A DNA stretch of 25,460 nucleotides from JBJFGR01 sp051892875 (GCA_051892875.1 JBJFGR010000006.1:1-25460), one strand, 5' to 3'. Shown: positions 8,781 to 17,302, numbered from the stretch's first letter. A program made the numbers and translations. The notes: generated by a model from the sequence alone, not told the origin.

Positions 8781-10359
8781 TCTTATTAAATTTAATTTTT
8801 GGATATCTTTCCATTGTTAAATTTAAATTAACCATATTTGGGGCTATATAGGTTAAATTATCACCACCATCTAATGCTATATTTTGAGGAACCTTGCGTT
8901 GAATTTCATCTAATTCTTTAGGATCGTCTGATTCTATCCAACGAGCTGTAGTTACATTAATCGGTTCATATACAGCTTCCACATTGTATTCATTCTTTAA
9001 TCTTGAAACAACAACATCAAACTGTAACACACCAACAGCCCCAACTATTAAATCATTGTTAATAATAGGACGAAATACTTGAACAGCCCCTTCTTCTGAT
9101 AATTGAACCAAACCTTTTAATAAAGCCTTCTGCTTTAATGGATCTTTTAAACGAATTCTCTTAAATAGTTCAGGTGCAAAATTTGGAATTCCTGTAAAAC
9201 GAATATTTTCACCTTGTGAAAAAGTATCACCTATTTGAATAGTACCATGATTATGCAAACCAATAATATCACCAGCATAAGCAGTTTCTGCCTGCTCACG
9301 ATCTCCTGCCATAAATGTTACAGCATCTGAAATATTTACATCCTTACCAATTCTTACATGATGTAATTTCATACCTTTTTCATATTTACCAGATACTAAA
9401 CGCATAAAAGCAATACGATCTCTATGCTTTGGATCCATATTAGCCTGAATCTTAAAGATAAACCCTGATAATTTTTCTTCTGAAGGTTCAACAGTTCTTG
9501 TTTCTGTTTTTCGAGATTGTGGACTAGGAGCCCAGGATGTAAGACCATCTAACATATGATCAACACCAAAATTACCCAATGCTGTACCAAAAAATACAGG
9601 TGTTAAATTACCAGCTAAAAACTCTTGTTCATCAAAGGTATTCGAACCTGCTTTTACTAGCTCTATTTCATCTCGCAACTGTGCAGCTAAATCCTCACCT
9701 ACTTGAACATCAAGCTCTGGATTATCAATACCTTTTATTACCCTTTTTTCTTGGATTGTATGTCCTAAACCTGATTGATATAAATAAGTTTCATCTTTAT
9801 ATATGTTATAAACCCCTTTAAAAGATTTACCACAGCCTATAGGCCAAGTAATAGGGGCACATAAAATTGCTAATTCCTTTTCAACTTCATCTAGAAGTTC
9901 CATTGGATCCCTTGTTTCTCTATCTAGCTTATTCATAAATGTCAAGATAGGTGTATCACGTAACCGAGTTACTTCCATTAACTTTCTGGTTCTTTCTTCG
10001 ACACCTTTTGCAGCATCAATAACCATTAAACAACAGTCAACAGCTGTTAATACACGGTACGTATCTTCTGAAAAGTCTTCATGACCAGGAGTATCTAATA
10101 AATTTACTAAACAGCTATTATATGGAAACTGCATTACAGAAGTAGTTACAGAAATACCACGTTCTTTTTCCATTTCCATCCAGTCCGACTTAGCAAATGC
10201 TCCATTAGCTCCTCTGCCTTTAACTGTACCAGCACGCTGAATAGCATTACCAAATAATAAAACTTTTTCAGTGATAGTGGTTTTACCAGCATCAGGATGC
10301 GAAATTATCGCAAATGTTCTTCTTTTATTTATTTCTTGTAAAAACTCAGAACTAGCCAT
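8767..10359 (-). CDS. prfC: Peptide chain release factor 3 (RF3)
   Basis: RF3 is the GTPase that removes RF1 or RF2 from the ribosome after peptide release. The 530-residue length matches E. coli RF3 (529). The G domain shows the P-loop SHPDAGKT (20-27), the switch II motif DTPGHED (89-95) and NKLD (143-146), followed by the EF-G-like beta-barrel domains (IGLHNHGTIQIGDTF) and the RF3-specific C-terminal domain. It lies between kdsA and serB in the same direction, with 32 and 19 bases of spacing. Both flanking gaps contain exact tandem duplications. The ribosome binding site before the ATG is weak (AAAGAG, rather distant). Confidence 0.97.
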   Translation of the reverse strand: MASSEFLQEINKRRTFAIISHPDAGKTTITEKVLLFGNAIQRAGTVKGRGANGAFAKSDWMEMEKERGISVTTSVMQFPYNSCLVNLLDTPGHEDFSEDTYRVLTAVDCCLMVIDAAKGVEERTRKLMEVTRLRDTPILTFMNKLDRETRDPMELLDEVEKELAILCAPITWPIGCGKSFKGVYNIYKDETYLYQSGLGHTIQEKRVIKGIDNPELDVQVGEDLAAQLRDEIELVKAGSNTFDEQEFLAGNLTPVFFGTALGNFGVDHMLDGLTSWAPSPQSRKTETRTVEPSEEKLSGFIFKIQANMDPKHRDRIAFMRLVSGKYEKGMKLHHVRIGKDVNISDAVTFMAGDREQAETAYAGDIIGLHNHGTIQIGDTFSQGENIRFTGIPNFAPELFKRIRLKDPLKQKALLKGLVQLSEEGAVQVFRPIINNDLIVGAVGVLQFDVVVSRLKNEYNVEAVYEPINVTTARWIESDDPKELDEIQRKVPQNIALDGGDNLTYIAPNMVNLNLTMERYPKIKFNKTREH

Positions 10360-10379
10360 TTTTATTTATAACTCTTTAA

Positions 10380-10403
10380 TTAATCTATATTTTAATCTAT
10401 ATT
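10380..10403. repeat. 12-bp tandem duplication at the kdsA/prfC junction
   Basis: TTAATCTATATT occurs at 10380-10391 and 10392-10403. The second copy is the last four kdsA codons (Asn-Ile-Asp-stop on the minus strand); the first is an extra copy in the spacer. Confidence 0.9.
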
Positions 10404-11243
10404 TATTTCATTAAATGATTTTACTAAATCATCAACTTGTTTAATTTGTGTTAAGAACGGTTCTAATAAATCTAAAGGTAAAGCACTAGGACCATCACAT
10501 TTTGCTTGTAAAGGATTTGGATGAGACTCTAAAAATAAACCTGCTAAACCAATAGCTATGCCTGATCTTGCTAAATCTACAACTTGTGAACGTCTACCAC
10601 CTGAAGCTTGACCATTAGGATCTCTACATTGTAATGAATGTGTCACATCAAATATTATAGGTGTACCTTGAGAAGATTTTTTCATTATCCCAAAGCCTAA
10701 CATATCAACAACTAGATTGTCATATCCAAATGTTGCTCCTCGTTCACATAATATTATCTGTTCATTACCACATTCTTTAAATTTTTCACAAATATTTCCG
10801 ACCTGTGAAGGACTCAAAAATTGAGGTTTTTTCACATTTATAACTTTTCCACTTTCAGCTAAAGCTTTTACTAAATCAGTCTGGCGAGCCAAAAAAGCAG
10901 GCAATTGCAAAACGTCCACAACTTCTGAAACTGGTTTAACTTGTTCTATTTCATGAACATCGGTAATTATTTTTACCCCGAATTCTTTTTTTAATCTAGC
11001 AAATATTTCCAAACCTTCTTCCATTCCAGGTCCACGATAAGAATAAATAGAAGAACGATTTGCTTTATCCCAACTTGCCTTAAAAATATATGGAATATTT
11101 AATTTTGAGGTAACTTCTACATACTTTTCACAAGCTCTTAATGCCAAATCTTCTGATTCAAGAACATTAATCCCGCCAAACAATACAAAAGGAAGATTAT
11201 TAGCAACGGAAATTTCACCAATTTTTACAATTTTATTATTCAT
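10392..11243 (-). CDS. kdsA: 2-dehydro-3-deoxyphosphooctonate aldolase (KDO-8-P synthase)
   Basis: KdsA condenses phosphoenolpyruvate with arabinose 5-phosphate to make KDO-8-phosphate for the LPS inner core, so the organism has a Gram-negative outer membrane. The 283-residue length matches E. coli (284). Family blocks include LPFVLFGGINVLES near the start, IFKASWDKANRSS, ITDVHE, NVKKPQFLSP, FDVTHSLQ and GGRRSQVVDLARSG. The start block reads FGGINVLES, where E. coli has FGGMNVLES. It lies 13 bases after prmC. In E. coli it is also in the hemA-prfA-prmC cluster. AAAGG precedes the ATG. Confidence 0.97.
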   Translation of the reverse strand: MNNKIVKIGEISVANNLPFVLFGGINVLESEDLALRACEKYVEVTSKLNIPYIFKASWDKANRSSIYSYRGPGMEEGLEIFARLKKEFGVKIITDVHEIEQVKPVSEVVDVLQLPAFLARQTDLVKALAESGKVINVKKPQFLSPSQVGNICEKFKECGNEQIILCERGATFGYDNLVVDMLGFGIMKKSSQGTPIIFDVTHSLQCRDPNGQASGGRRSQVVDLARSGIAIGLAGLFLESHPNPLQAKCDGPSALPLDLLEPFLTQIKQVDDLVKSFNEINID

Positions 11244-11256
11244 AAAAAACCTTTAT

Positions 11257-12129
11257 TTATTGTTTATTCTTATAATATTTACAACCTAAAGTAACTCTGT
11301 CGTTATATCCCAAATCTTTTACTGTTTCTACTTTTGTATATTCTGCTGAAAACAATAATGAACGCACATTACTAGCTTGATTATAACCATGTTCTAGTAT
11401 TAAATACCCACCATTTGCTAAATATTTTTCTGCACTGCTAATTATATTCAAAAGATCTAACATTCCTTGCATAGGTGCAACAAGGGCAGTTTTTGGTTCA
11501 AATCTTAAATCCCCCATAGTTAAATGAGGATCATCTTCACTTATATATGGAGGATTTGACACAATTATATGAAATTGATGATGCTCTTTTAGTGCTGAAT
11601 ACCAATCACTCTTGACAAAATCAACATCAAGATTCAAATTACGAGCATTTTCTTTTGCAACTTCCAATGCTCCTTCTGAATAATCAACTGCAGTAATATT
11701 TGCTTCTGGTAATTCCTTTTTCAAAGCTAAAGCAATAGCACCTGACCCTGTACCTAAATCTAATATATTTAATTTATTAGCTTTTACACTTAACAAATCT
11801 GCTTTTAGTAATGCTTGCTCTACAACTGTTTCAGTATCAGAACGGGGAATCAAGGTATCCTTAGTAACTTTCAGATTCATTGACCAAAATTCTCTATAAC
11901 CAGTTATATAGGCTATAGGTATTCCTAATAAACGCTGTTTCACTAATTCTCTTACTTTAACAACATCTTCATCAATTACATCATATTCTGGATAGGTTAA
12001 TATAAATGCCTTATCTTTATTTAAAGCATACGAAACTAAATAATAAGCTTCAATCGATGATGATTCTTTATTTCCAAGAAACTCTCTTAAAACTAGTTCC
12101 GACTCCCTATATAATTCCCCAATCTTCAT
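11257..12129 (-). CDS. prmC: Release factor glutamine methyltransferase PrmC (HemK)
   Basis: PrmC methylates the glutamine of the GGQ motif of RF1 and RF2. The 290-residue protein has an N-terminal helical domain, LIPRSDTE at 93-100 (the usual form is LIPRPxTE, so Pro is replaced by Ser), the S-adenosylmethionine site DLGTGSG at 124-130 and the catalytic NPPY at 192-195. It lies 30 bases after prfA, which encodes its substrate, a conserved arrangement. GAGG lies 7 bases before the ATG. Possible cotranscription from the prfA promoter. Confidence 0.96.
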   Translation of the reverse strand: MKIGELYRESELVLREFLGNKESSSIEAYYLVSYALNKDKAFILTYPEYDVIDEDVVKVRELVKQRLLGIPIAYITGYREFWSMNLKVTKDTLIPRSDTETVVEQALLKADLLSVKANKLNILDLGTGSGAIALALKKELPEANITAVDYSEGALEVAKENARNLNLDVDFVKSDWYSALKEHHQFHIIVSNPPYISEDDPHLTMGDLRFEPKTALVAPMQGMLDLLNIISSAEKYLANGGYLILEHGYNQASNVRSLLFSAEYTKVETVKDLGYNDRVTLGCKYYKNKQ

Positions 12130-12159
12130 ACAAAACCTCGCAAAATTCAGTTTTAAGAA

Positions 12160-13254
12160 TTAGTTGTTTTCATTCGCTAACTGTGCCAACATATCAGCTT
12201 GATGTTCTTCTATTACTGGCATAACAAGGGCATCTAAGTCACCATTCATTATTTCATTCAACCTATATAAAGTTAAATTAATTCTATGATCACTTACCCT
12301 TCCTTGAGGATAATTATAGGTTCTAATACGATCCGAACGATCACCAGAACTTAAAATACTATGACGTTGTTCTGCCATTTCTTGGGCTTTCTTTTCTTCT
12401 TCTAATCTAGCTAGTCGTGAAGCTAGAACCGCCATTGCTTTAGCTTTATTCTTATGCTGAGATCTTTCATCTTGACATTCAACCACTAATCCAGATGGAA
12501 AATGTGTTATACGAATAGCTGAATCTGTTTTATTAATGTGCTGACCACCTGCACCAGATGCTCTAAATGTATCAATACGGATATCTTTTGCTAAAATTTC
12601 AGGAGCTTCTGACTCAGGAACTTCAGGGAATACCATTACTGTGCAAGCTGAAGTATGGACACGACCTTGGGTTTCTGTTTCAGGAACACGTTGAACACGA
12701 TGCCCACCTGATTCAAATTTCATGATACCATAAACGCCATCGCCACTAATTTTGCAAATCATTTCTTTAAATCCGCCAAATTCACCTTCTGAACAACTCA
12801 TTACTTCAATTTGCCAACCTCGCTTTTCAGCGTATTTTGAATATAATCTAAACAAATCTCCAGCAAAAATAGCAGCTTCATCCCCACCTGTACCAGCTCT
12901 TATTTCTACGAAGGCATTATTATCATCCTTAGGATCTTTTGGAAGTAACAAAATTTGAATATCTTTTTCAGATGCTTCTAAGTTTGCTTTAGCTTCATCA
13001 ATTTCTTCAGCAGCCATTTCACGCATTTCAGGATCATCACCTTCTAGCATAGCTGTCATTTCTTCTACATCGTTAACCAAATTTTTATATTTTTTAAAAG
13101 CTTTTACTATGGTTTCTAATTGAGCATATTCCTTGTTCAAGTCACGGAATTTATTTTGATCGCTTACAACATCTGGTTGACCTAATAAAGCTTGAACTTC
13201 TTCATGACGTTCAACTAAAGTTTCAAGCTTGGTTATTATAGATTGCTTTAACAT
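12160..13254 (-). CDS. prfA: Peptide chain release factor 1 (RF1)
   Basis: RF1 reads UAA and UAG stop codons and triggers peptide release. The 364-residue protein has the RF1 tripeptide PET at 191-193 (PxT class, UAG-reading), the catalytic GGQ at 236-238 within RASGAGGQHINKTDSA, and the conserved GTGGDEAAIFAGDLFR at about 121-136. It is the first gene of the leftward series prfA-prmC-kdsA-prfC-serB. The usual upstream partner hemA is not there; 13255-13919 is non-coding instead. Its presence shows that UAG is an ordinary stop codon in this organism, which matters for the interrupted ORF at 4848. Confidence 0.97.
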   Translation of the reverse strand: MLKQSIITKLETLVERHEEVQALLGQPDVVSDQNKFRDLNKEYAQLETIVKAFKKYKNLVNDVEEMTAMLEGDDPEMREMAAEEIDEAKANLEASEKDIQILLLPKDPKDDNNAFVEIRAGTGGDEAAIFAGDLFRLYSKYAEKRGWQIEVMSCSEGEFGGFKEMICKISGDGVYGIMKFESGGHRVQRVPETETQGRVHTSACTVMVFPEVPESEAPEILAKDIRIDTFRASGAGGQHINKTDSAIRITHFPSGLVVECQDERSQHKNKAKAMAVLASRLARLEEEKKAQEMAEQRHSILSSGDRSDRIRTYNYPQGRVSDHRINLTLYRLNEIMNGDLDALVMPVIEEHQADMLAQLANENN

Positions 13255-13292
13255 TGAAATTTAACCTTACTATTTTTGGATAATTAAAAATC

Positions 13293-13298
13293 TGTCAA
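13293..13298 (-). promoter_or_regulatory. Candidate -35 element of the prfA series
   Basis: A perfect TTGACA on the minus strand lies about 40 bases upstream of prfA. No good -10 follows at 16-18 bases, so the assignment is tentative. Confidence 0.25.
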
Positions 13299-13813
13299 TA
13301 TAAAAATAAACTACAAAAGTCCACAAGCGTACAAGTTCGGCTTATTCATAGCCCATAAGTAGCTCTAAATGTAACTATTCATTTGCAGGTACCAAACTAT
13401 CTACATCTTGTTTTTCAGTAAGATATAACCTATGGTAATTATACTATAAACTTATATTCGAGCCAACTTACTATTTATATCGCTAACCTAAAAGTTATAA
13501 AGTCTCTGGCTCTTTGCTTAAAAACAGAAACTTATGCATTAAATACATAAATATATGAGAATAAAGGTGACTAATGTTCGGAATTTTTAAAAATAAAAAC
13601 TGAAAAAGGTATATACATATCTTATAAATATCCTTTAAAAATGCAAATGATAGTTTTGAAGTGTATTGTATCATATTATTGATTATTTTCTCAAATTTTC
13701 AATAAAAAATCCTAAACCTCTTAAATATTATGAATTGCTTAATCAAGCTATATCACACCAAATTATATTGAAAACTTGAGTTATAAAAAATGAGTAAATT
13801 AAGTTATTTATGT

Positions 13814-13842
13814 TTTACAATTTTTTAACAATCTCATAATTA
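13814..13842 (+). promoter_or_regulatory. pstS promoter / possible Pho-type direct repeat
   Basis: TTTACA (13814-13819) and TTAACA (13825-13830) are spaced by 5 bases, an 11-base period. This fits the B. subtilis PhoP repeat pattern TTAACA-N5-TTAACA better than the E. coli Pho box (CTGTCAT-N4 repeats), which I cannot find nearby. CATAAT at 13835-13840 is a candidate -10. Confidence 0.3.
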
Positions 13843-13872
13843 TTATTTAATTAAACAAATCTAAACTCACCA

Positions 13873-13892
13873 TATCTTAAAAATCTAAGATA
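13873..13892 (+). promoter_or_regulatory. Inverted repeat in the pstS leader
   Basis: TATCTTA (13873-13879) and TAAGATA (13886-13892) form a perfect 7-bp stem with a 6-base loop, 28 bases before the pstS ATG. No U-run follows, so it is more likely an operator or leader hairpin than a terminator. Confidence 0.35.
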
Positions 13893-13919
13893 AAGATTAA
13901 TTAAATATGAGGATTAATT

Positions 13920-14795
13920 ATGAATATAAAAATTAATAAATTTTTTAAACTTTTAATAAATTTATGTATTGCAACATGTTTATTAACCACAATATGTGCT
14001 TGTGGTTCTAATGAAAAGATTTCAGTTGTATCAAGAGAAGATGGTTCTGGTACCCGTGGTGCATTTGTGGAATTAACTCATGTTCTTCAAAAAAATTCTC
14101 AAGGGAAAAAAATTGATAATACAACTAATGCAGCTGAAATTACTAATTCAACATCTGTAATGATTACAACTGTTGCTTCAAACAAAAACGCTATTGGTTA
14201 TATATCATTAGGCTCTTTAAATAATTCAATTAAAGCCGTTAAAATTGATGGTATTGAACCAACTATTACAAATACCAAAAATGGTTCATATAAAATACGC
14301 AGACCATTTAATATTGTTTTAAGAAATAACGAAAAGGCCCCCTTAGTTAAAGACTTCCTAGACTTTATTATGAGCTTTAATGGTCAAGAAATTGTTGCAA
14401 ATAAAGGATACGTACCTATTGATGCCACAAAACCTTATGTAACTAGTGGTGTTGAAGGTTCTATATCAATTGCTGGTTCTTCATCTGTAACACCTATTAT
14501 GGAAGTATTAAAAGAAGCTTACATAAAATTAAATCCCAAAGCTACTATTGAAATACAACAAAGTGATAGCACAACTGGTATAACAACTGTTATCGAAGGT
14601 GTTTCAGATATTGGTATGTCAAGCAGAGAATTAAGCAATGAAGAAAAATCTAAAGGTATAACTCCTACAGTAATAGCCTTAGATGGTATTGCAGTTATCA
14701 TCAATAAAGAAAATCCTATCATATCTTTATCTATTGATAACATAAAAGATATTTATACTGGAAAAATCACTACTTGGGATGAATTTAAAAAATAA
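13920..14795 (+). CDS. pstS: Phosphate-binding lipoprotein PstS with circularly permuted domain order
   Basis: PstS captures phosphate for the PstCAB transporter. The 291-residue protein has a lipoprotein signal with lipobox ICAC, so the mature N-terminus is probably Cys28. The order of the blocks is reversed relative to E. coli-type PstS: the block normally in the second half (SREDGSGTR at 38-46, AIGYISLGSL at 91-100, the end block GYVPI at 163-167) comes first, and the block normally at the N-terminus (AGSSSVTP at 185-192, QQSDSTTG at 213-220, DIGMSSREL at 230-238, ALDGIAVI at 253-260, TGKITTW at 280-286) comes last. From memory, some Clostridia PstS proteins share this order. GAGGA lies 7 bases before the ATG. 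It is first in pstSCAB-phoU. Confidence 0.9.
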   Translation: MNIKINKFFKLLINLCIATCLLTTICACGSNEKISVVSREDGSGTRGAFVELTHVLQKNSQGKKIDNTTNAAEITNSTSVMITTVASNKNAIGYISLGSLNNSIKAVKIDGIEPTITNTKNGSYKIRRPFNIVLRNNEKAPLVKDFLDFIMSFNGQEIVANKGYVPIDATKPYVTSGVEGSISIAGSSSVTPIMEVLKEAYIKLNPKATIEIQQSDSTTGITTVIEGVSDIGMSSRELSNEEKSKGITPTVIALDGIAVIINKENPIISLSIDNIKDIYTGKITTWDEFKK

Positions 14796-14806
14796 AGTTG
14801 GTTGCC

Positions 14807-15658
14807 ATGAGTAATTTAAAAGATTTTTGCATGAAATATGTATTCTTGCTCTGTGCTTATTCCTCAATTTTATCGGTTATTTTAATATGCTTATTTTTAT
14901 TTATAAATGGTCTACCATCTATATTTAAAATAGGAGTTAATGATTTTATTTTCGGAACTAATTGGAAACCATTAAATGACTTGTATGGTATTTTTCCAAT
15001 GATTGTGGGAAGTATCTATGTAACTGCTTTAGCTATCGTTATAGGAGTTCCTATTGGTATTATAACAACACTATACCTAGTATTTTTTGCCAGTCCGAAA
15101 ATATGTTCTATTTTAAAACCGGTTATTGATCTATTAGCAGGAATACCATCAATAGTATACGGATTTTTTGGATTAATAGTAATTGTTCCTATATTACAAG
15201 TAATATTAGGAACCAACGGAAAAGGCGTATTGACAGCAGCTATAATTTTAGGAATCATGATATTACCAACTATCATAGGTATATCAGAAGCAGCTCTTCG
15301 AGCTGTTCCTAAAAACTATTACGAAGGAGCTGTTGCTCTCGGAGCAAGTCATGAGCGTTCAGTATTTTTTGTGGTTTTACCTGCTGCAAAATCTGGTGTA
15401 TTAGCATCAGTAGTTCTTGGGATTGGTAGAGCTATTGGCGAAACTATGGCAGTAATCATGGTTGCTGGTAATCAACCTATTATACCTGATAGTATCTCAA
15501 GTGGAGTAAGAACATTAACAGCTAACATTGTTCTAGAAATGGGATATGCAACAGGTCTTCACAGAAATGCATTGATAGCAACATCCGTGGTTCTTTTTGT
15601 CTTTATTTTATTAATAAATTTAACATTCAGTATTATTAAAGGAAGACAGAAATTATGA
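14807..15658 (+). CDS. pstC: Phosphate ABC transporter permease PstC
   Basis: PstC is one of two membrane subunits of the phosphate importer. About six hydrophobic segments are visible, with the permease loop EAALRAVPKNYYEGAVALGA near the coupling helix and the PstC-like block LAGIPSIVYGFFGL. The ATG at 14807 is chosen; a TTG nine bases earlier (14798) is in frame and would add three residues, and neither has a clear ribosome binding site. It starts about 11 bases after the pstS stop and its stop overlaps the pstA start by four bases (ATGA), which indicates translational coupling. Confidence 0.92.
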   Translation: MSNLKDFCMKYVFLLCAYSSILSVILICLFLFINGLPSIFKIGVNDFIFGTNWKPLNDLYGIFPMIVGSIYVTALAIVIGVPIGIITTLYLVFFASPKICSILKPVIDLLAGIPSIVYGFFGLIVIVPILQVILGTNGKGVLTAAIILGIMILPTIIGISEAALRAVPKNYYEGAVALGASHERSVFFVVLPAAKSGVLASVVLGIGRAIGETMAVIMVAGNQPIIPDSISSGVRTLTANIVLEMGYATGLHRNALIATSVVLFVFILLINLTFSIIKGRQKL

Positions 15659-16482
15659 AAACTAAAAGAGATGTATTATCTTTATTCTTGAGAATCATTG
15701 TTAATATTGCTGCTTATATTACTATCGGAATTTTGGTATTTTTGCTTAGTTACATCTTTATATCAGGTATTCCTCATTTATCATTAAGCATGTTTGCTTG
15801 GACCTATACCTCTGAAAATGTAAGTATGATGCCTGCAATAATCAATACTATTATTATGACTTTACTTGCTTTAATAATCGCCCTTCCTTTGGGTATCGGT
15901 TGTGCAATTTACTTAGTTGAATATGCTAAAAAAGGCAGTAAATTAGTATCTATAGTAAGAATCACAACTGAAACCTTAGCTGGTATACCATCTATAGTTT
16001 ATGGTTTATTTGGGTTTTTATTTTTCGTATTATTCTGGGGATGGGGATACTCAATATTAGCAGGTGCTTTTACTATGTCAATAATGATATTACCTCTAAT
16101 AATGAGAACTACTGAAGAATCACTAAAATCCGTTCCTGATACCTATAGAGAAGGGAGTTTTGGACTAGGGGCAGGCAAAGTTAGAACCATTTTTAGGGTT
16201 ATTCTCCCTGCTGCTATACCAGGAATAAGTGCAGGTGTAATCCTTGGTATAGGTCGTATTGTAGGAGAAACTGCAGCTTTAATTTATACCGCAGGTACCG
16301 TAGCAGGAATACCAAATACACTTCTAAATTCCGGTAGAACATTAGCAATACACATGTATGCCTTATTATCTGAAGGTTTATATATGGAACAAGCATATGC
16401 TACTGCCGTTATATTGCTATTAATGGTGATTATTATCAATTTATGTTCTGAATTCATAAGCAGAAAGTTAACAAAATCATAA
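15655..16482 (+). CDS. pstA: Phosphate ABC transporter permease PstA
   Basis: PstA is the second permease subunit. The 275-residue protein has about six membrane segments, the LAGIPSIVYGLFGFLFFV block, and the loop EESLKSVPDTYREGSFGLGA that contacts the ATPase. GIGRIVGETAAL is the family's signature after that loop. The start overlaps the pstC stop (ATGA), and AGGAAG lies within the pstC end. It forms the transmembrane channel with PstC. The gene is 28 bases before pstB. Confidence 0.93.
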   Translation: MKTKRDVLSLFLRIIVNIAAYITIGILVFLLSYIFISGIPHLSLSMFAWTYTSENVSMMPAIINTIIMTLLALIIALPLGIGCAIYLVEYAKKGSKLVSIVRITTETLAGIPSIVYGLFGFLFFVLFWGWGYSILAGAFTMSIMILPLIMRTTEESLKSVPDTYREGSFGLGAGKVRTIFRVILPAAIPGISAGVILGIGRIVGETAALIYTAGTVAGIPNTLLNSGRTLAIHMYALLSEGLYMEQAYATAVILLLMVIIINLCSEFISRKLTKS

Positions 16483-16510
16483 AGATATATGTTAATCAAA
16501 GGATTTAATA

Positions 16511-17302
16511 ATGAGTAATATACAAAAAAATGAACTCACTGGTGAAAAAGTCAAAGAACCAATAATTGAAATAAAGCATTTAGACTTATATTACGATAAA
16601 TTTCATGCTTTAAAAAATATAAACATGACTATAAATAAAAATGAAATTACCGCATTTATAGGACCTTCAGGATGTGGTAAATCAACTCTATTAAAGTCAT
16701 TAAACAGAATGAATGATTTAGTTGAAGGCTGTAGAATTGAAGGCGAAATATTATTTGATAAACAAAATATTATGCAGATGGATGTAAATAACTTACGTAA
16801 ACGCGTAGGTATGGTTTTTCAAAAACCAAATCCATTCCCTATGTCTATCTATGACAACATAGCCTACGGTCCTCGAACTCATGGCATTAAGAAAAAAAGT
16901 CTTTTAGATGAAATCGTTGAAAAATCCCTTCGAGGTGGTGCTATCTGGGATGAAGTAAAAGATAGATTAAAAACTATTGCTTTAGGATTATCAGGCGGTC
17001 AACAACAAAGATTATGTATAGCACGAGCTTTAGCAGTAGAACCAGAAGTTCTACTAATGGATGAACCAACCTCGGCATTAGACCCCATATCAACCTCTAA
17101 AATCGAAGACTTAGCCATGGAATTAAAAGAAAACTATACAATTGTTATTGTTACCCACAACATGCAACAAGCTACAAGAATTTCAGATGAAACAGCTTTC
17201 TTTTTACTTGGAGAGGTTGTAGAAAAAAATGAAACTAGAGAAATTTTTACAAAACCTCATGAAAAACGAACTGAAGAATATATTAGCGGGAGATTCGGTT
17301 AA
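16511..17302 (+). CDS. pstB: Phosphate ABC transporter ATP-binding protein PstB
   Basis: PstB powers phosphate import. The 263-residue ATPase shows Walker A GPSGCGKST at 51-59, the Q-loop region VFQKPNPFPMSIYDN (102-116), the signature LSGGQQQR at 160-167, Walker B LLMDEPTSALDP at 181-192 and the H-loop VTHNMQQA. The QKPNPFPMSIYDN block is diagnostic of PstB among ABC ATPases. AAAGGA is 8 bases before the ATG. Its last base is also the first base of the phoU ATG. Confidence 0.96.
   Translation: MSNIQKNELTGEKVKEPIIEIKHLDLYYDKFHALKNINMTINKNEITAFIGPSGCGKSTLLKSLNRMNDLVEGCRIEGEILFDKQNIMQMDVNNLRKRVGMVFQKPNPFPMSIYDNIAYGPRTHGIKKKSLLDEIVEKSLRGGAIWDEVKDRLKTIALGLSGGQQQRLCIARALAVEPEVLLMDEPTSALDPISTSKIEDLAMELKENYTIVIVTHNMQQATRISDETAFFLLGEVVEKNETREIFTKPHEKRTEEYISGRFG

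Larger units (their letters stand above)
13255..13919. other. 665-base spacer, apparently non-coding, possibly decayed gene
   Basis: No long ORF is present in either direction. Short protein-like stretches remain: on the minus strand 13375-13443 reads as a 22-residue tail ending DSLVPANE before a TAG, and on the plus strand an ATG at 13574 with a fair ribosome binding site (AAAGGTG) gives only 9 residues. GCTT/AAGC small stems occur near 13740. The right end (from about 13810) holds the pstS control region. In related genomes hemA occupies the place next to prfA, so this may be where a gene was lost. Confidence 0.4.

Noticed and set aside
8101..12958. Plus-strand ORFs of 60-80 codons inside serB, prfC, prmC and prfA
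   Set aside because: All are fully opposite conserved genes, and their translations are low-quality, without motifs.
13292..13309. E. coli-type Pho box (CTGTCAAT followed by AT-rich DNA)
   Set aside because: Only one half-site is present and it lies over 600 bases from pstS, at the prfA promoter.
13574..13603. ATG with a fair ribosome binding site giving a 9-residue ORF (MFGIFKNKN)
   Set aside because: Too short, no paralogue and no continuation in frame after the TGA beyond seven codons; unlike the micro-ORFs at 19183 and 19383 there is nothing to show selection.
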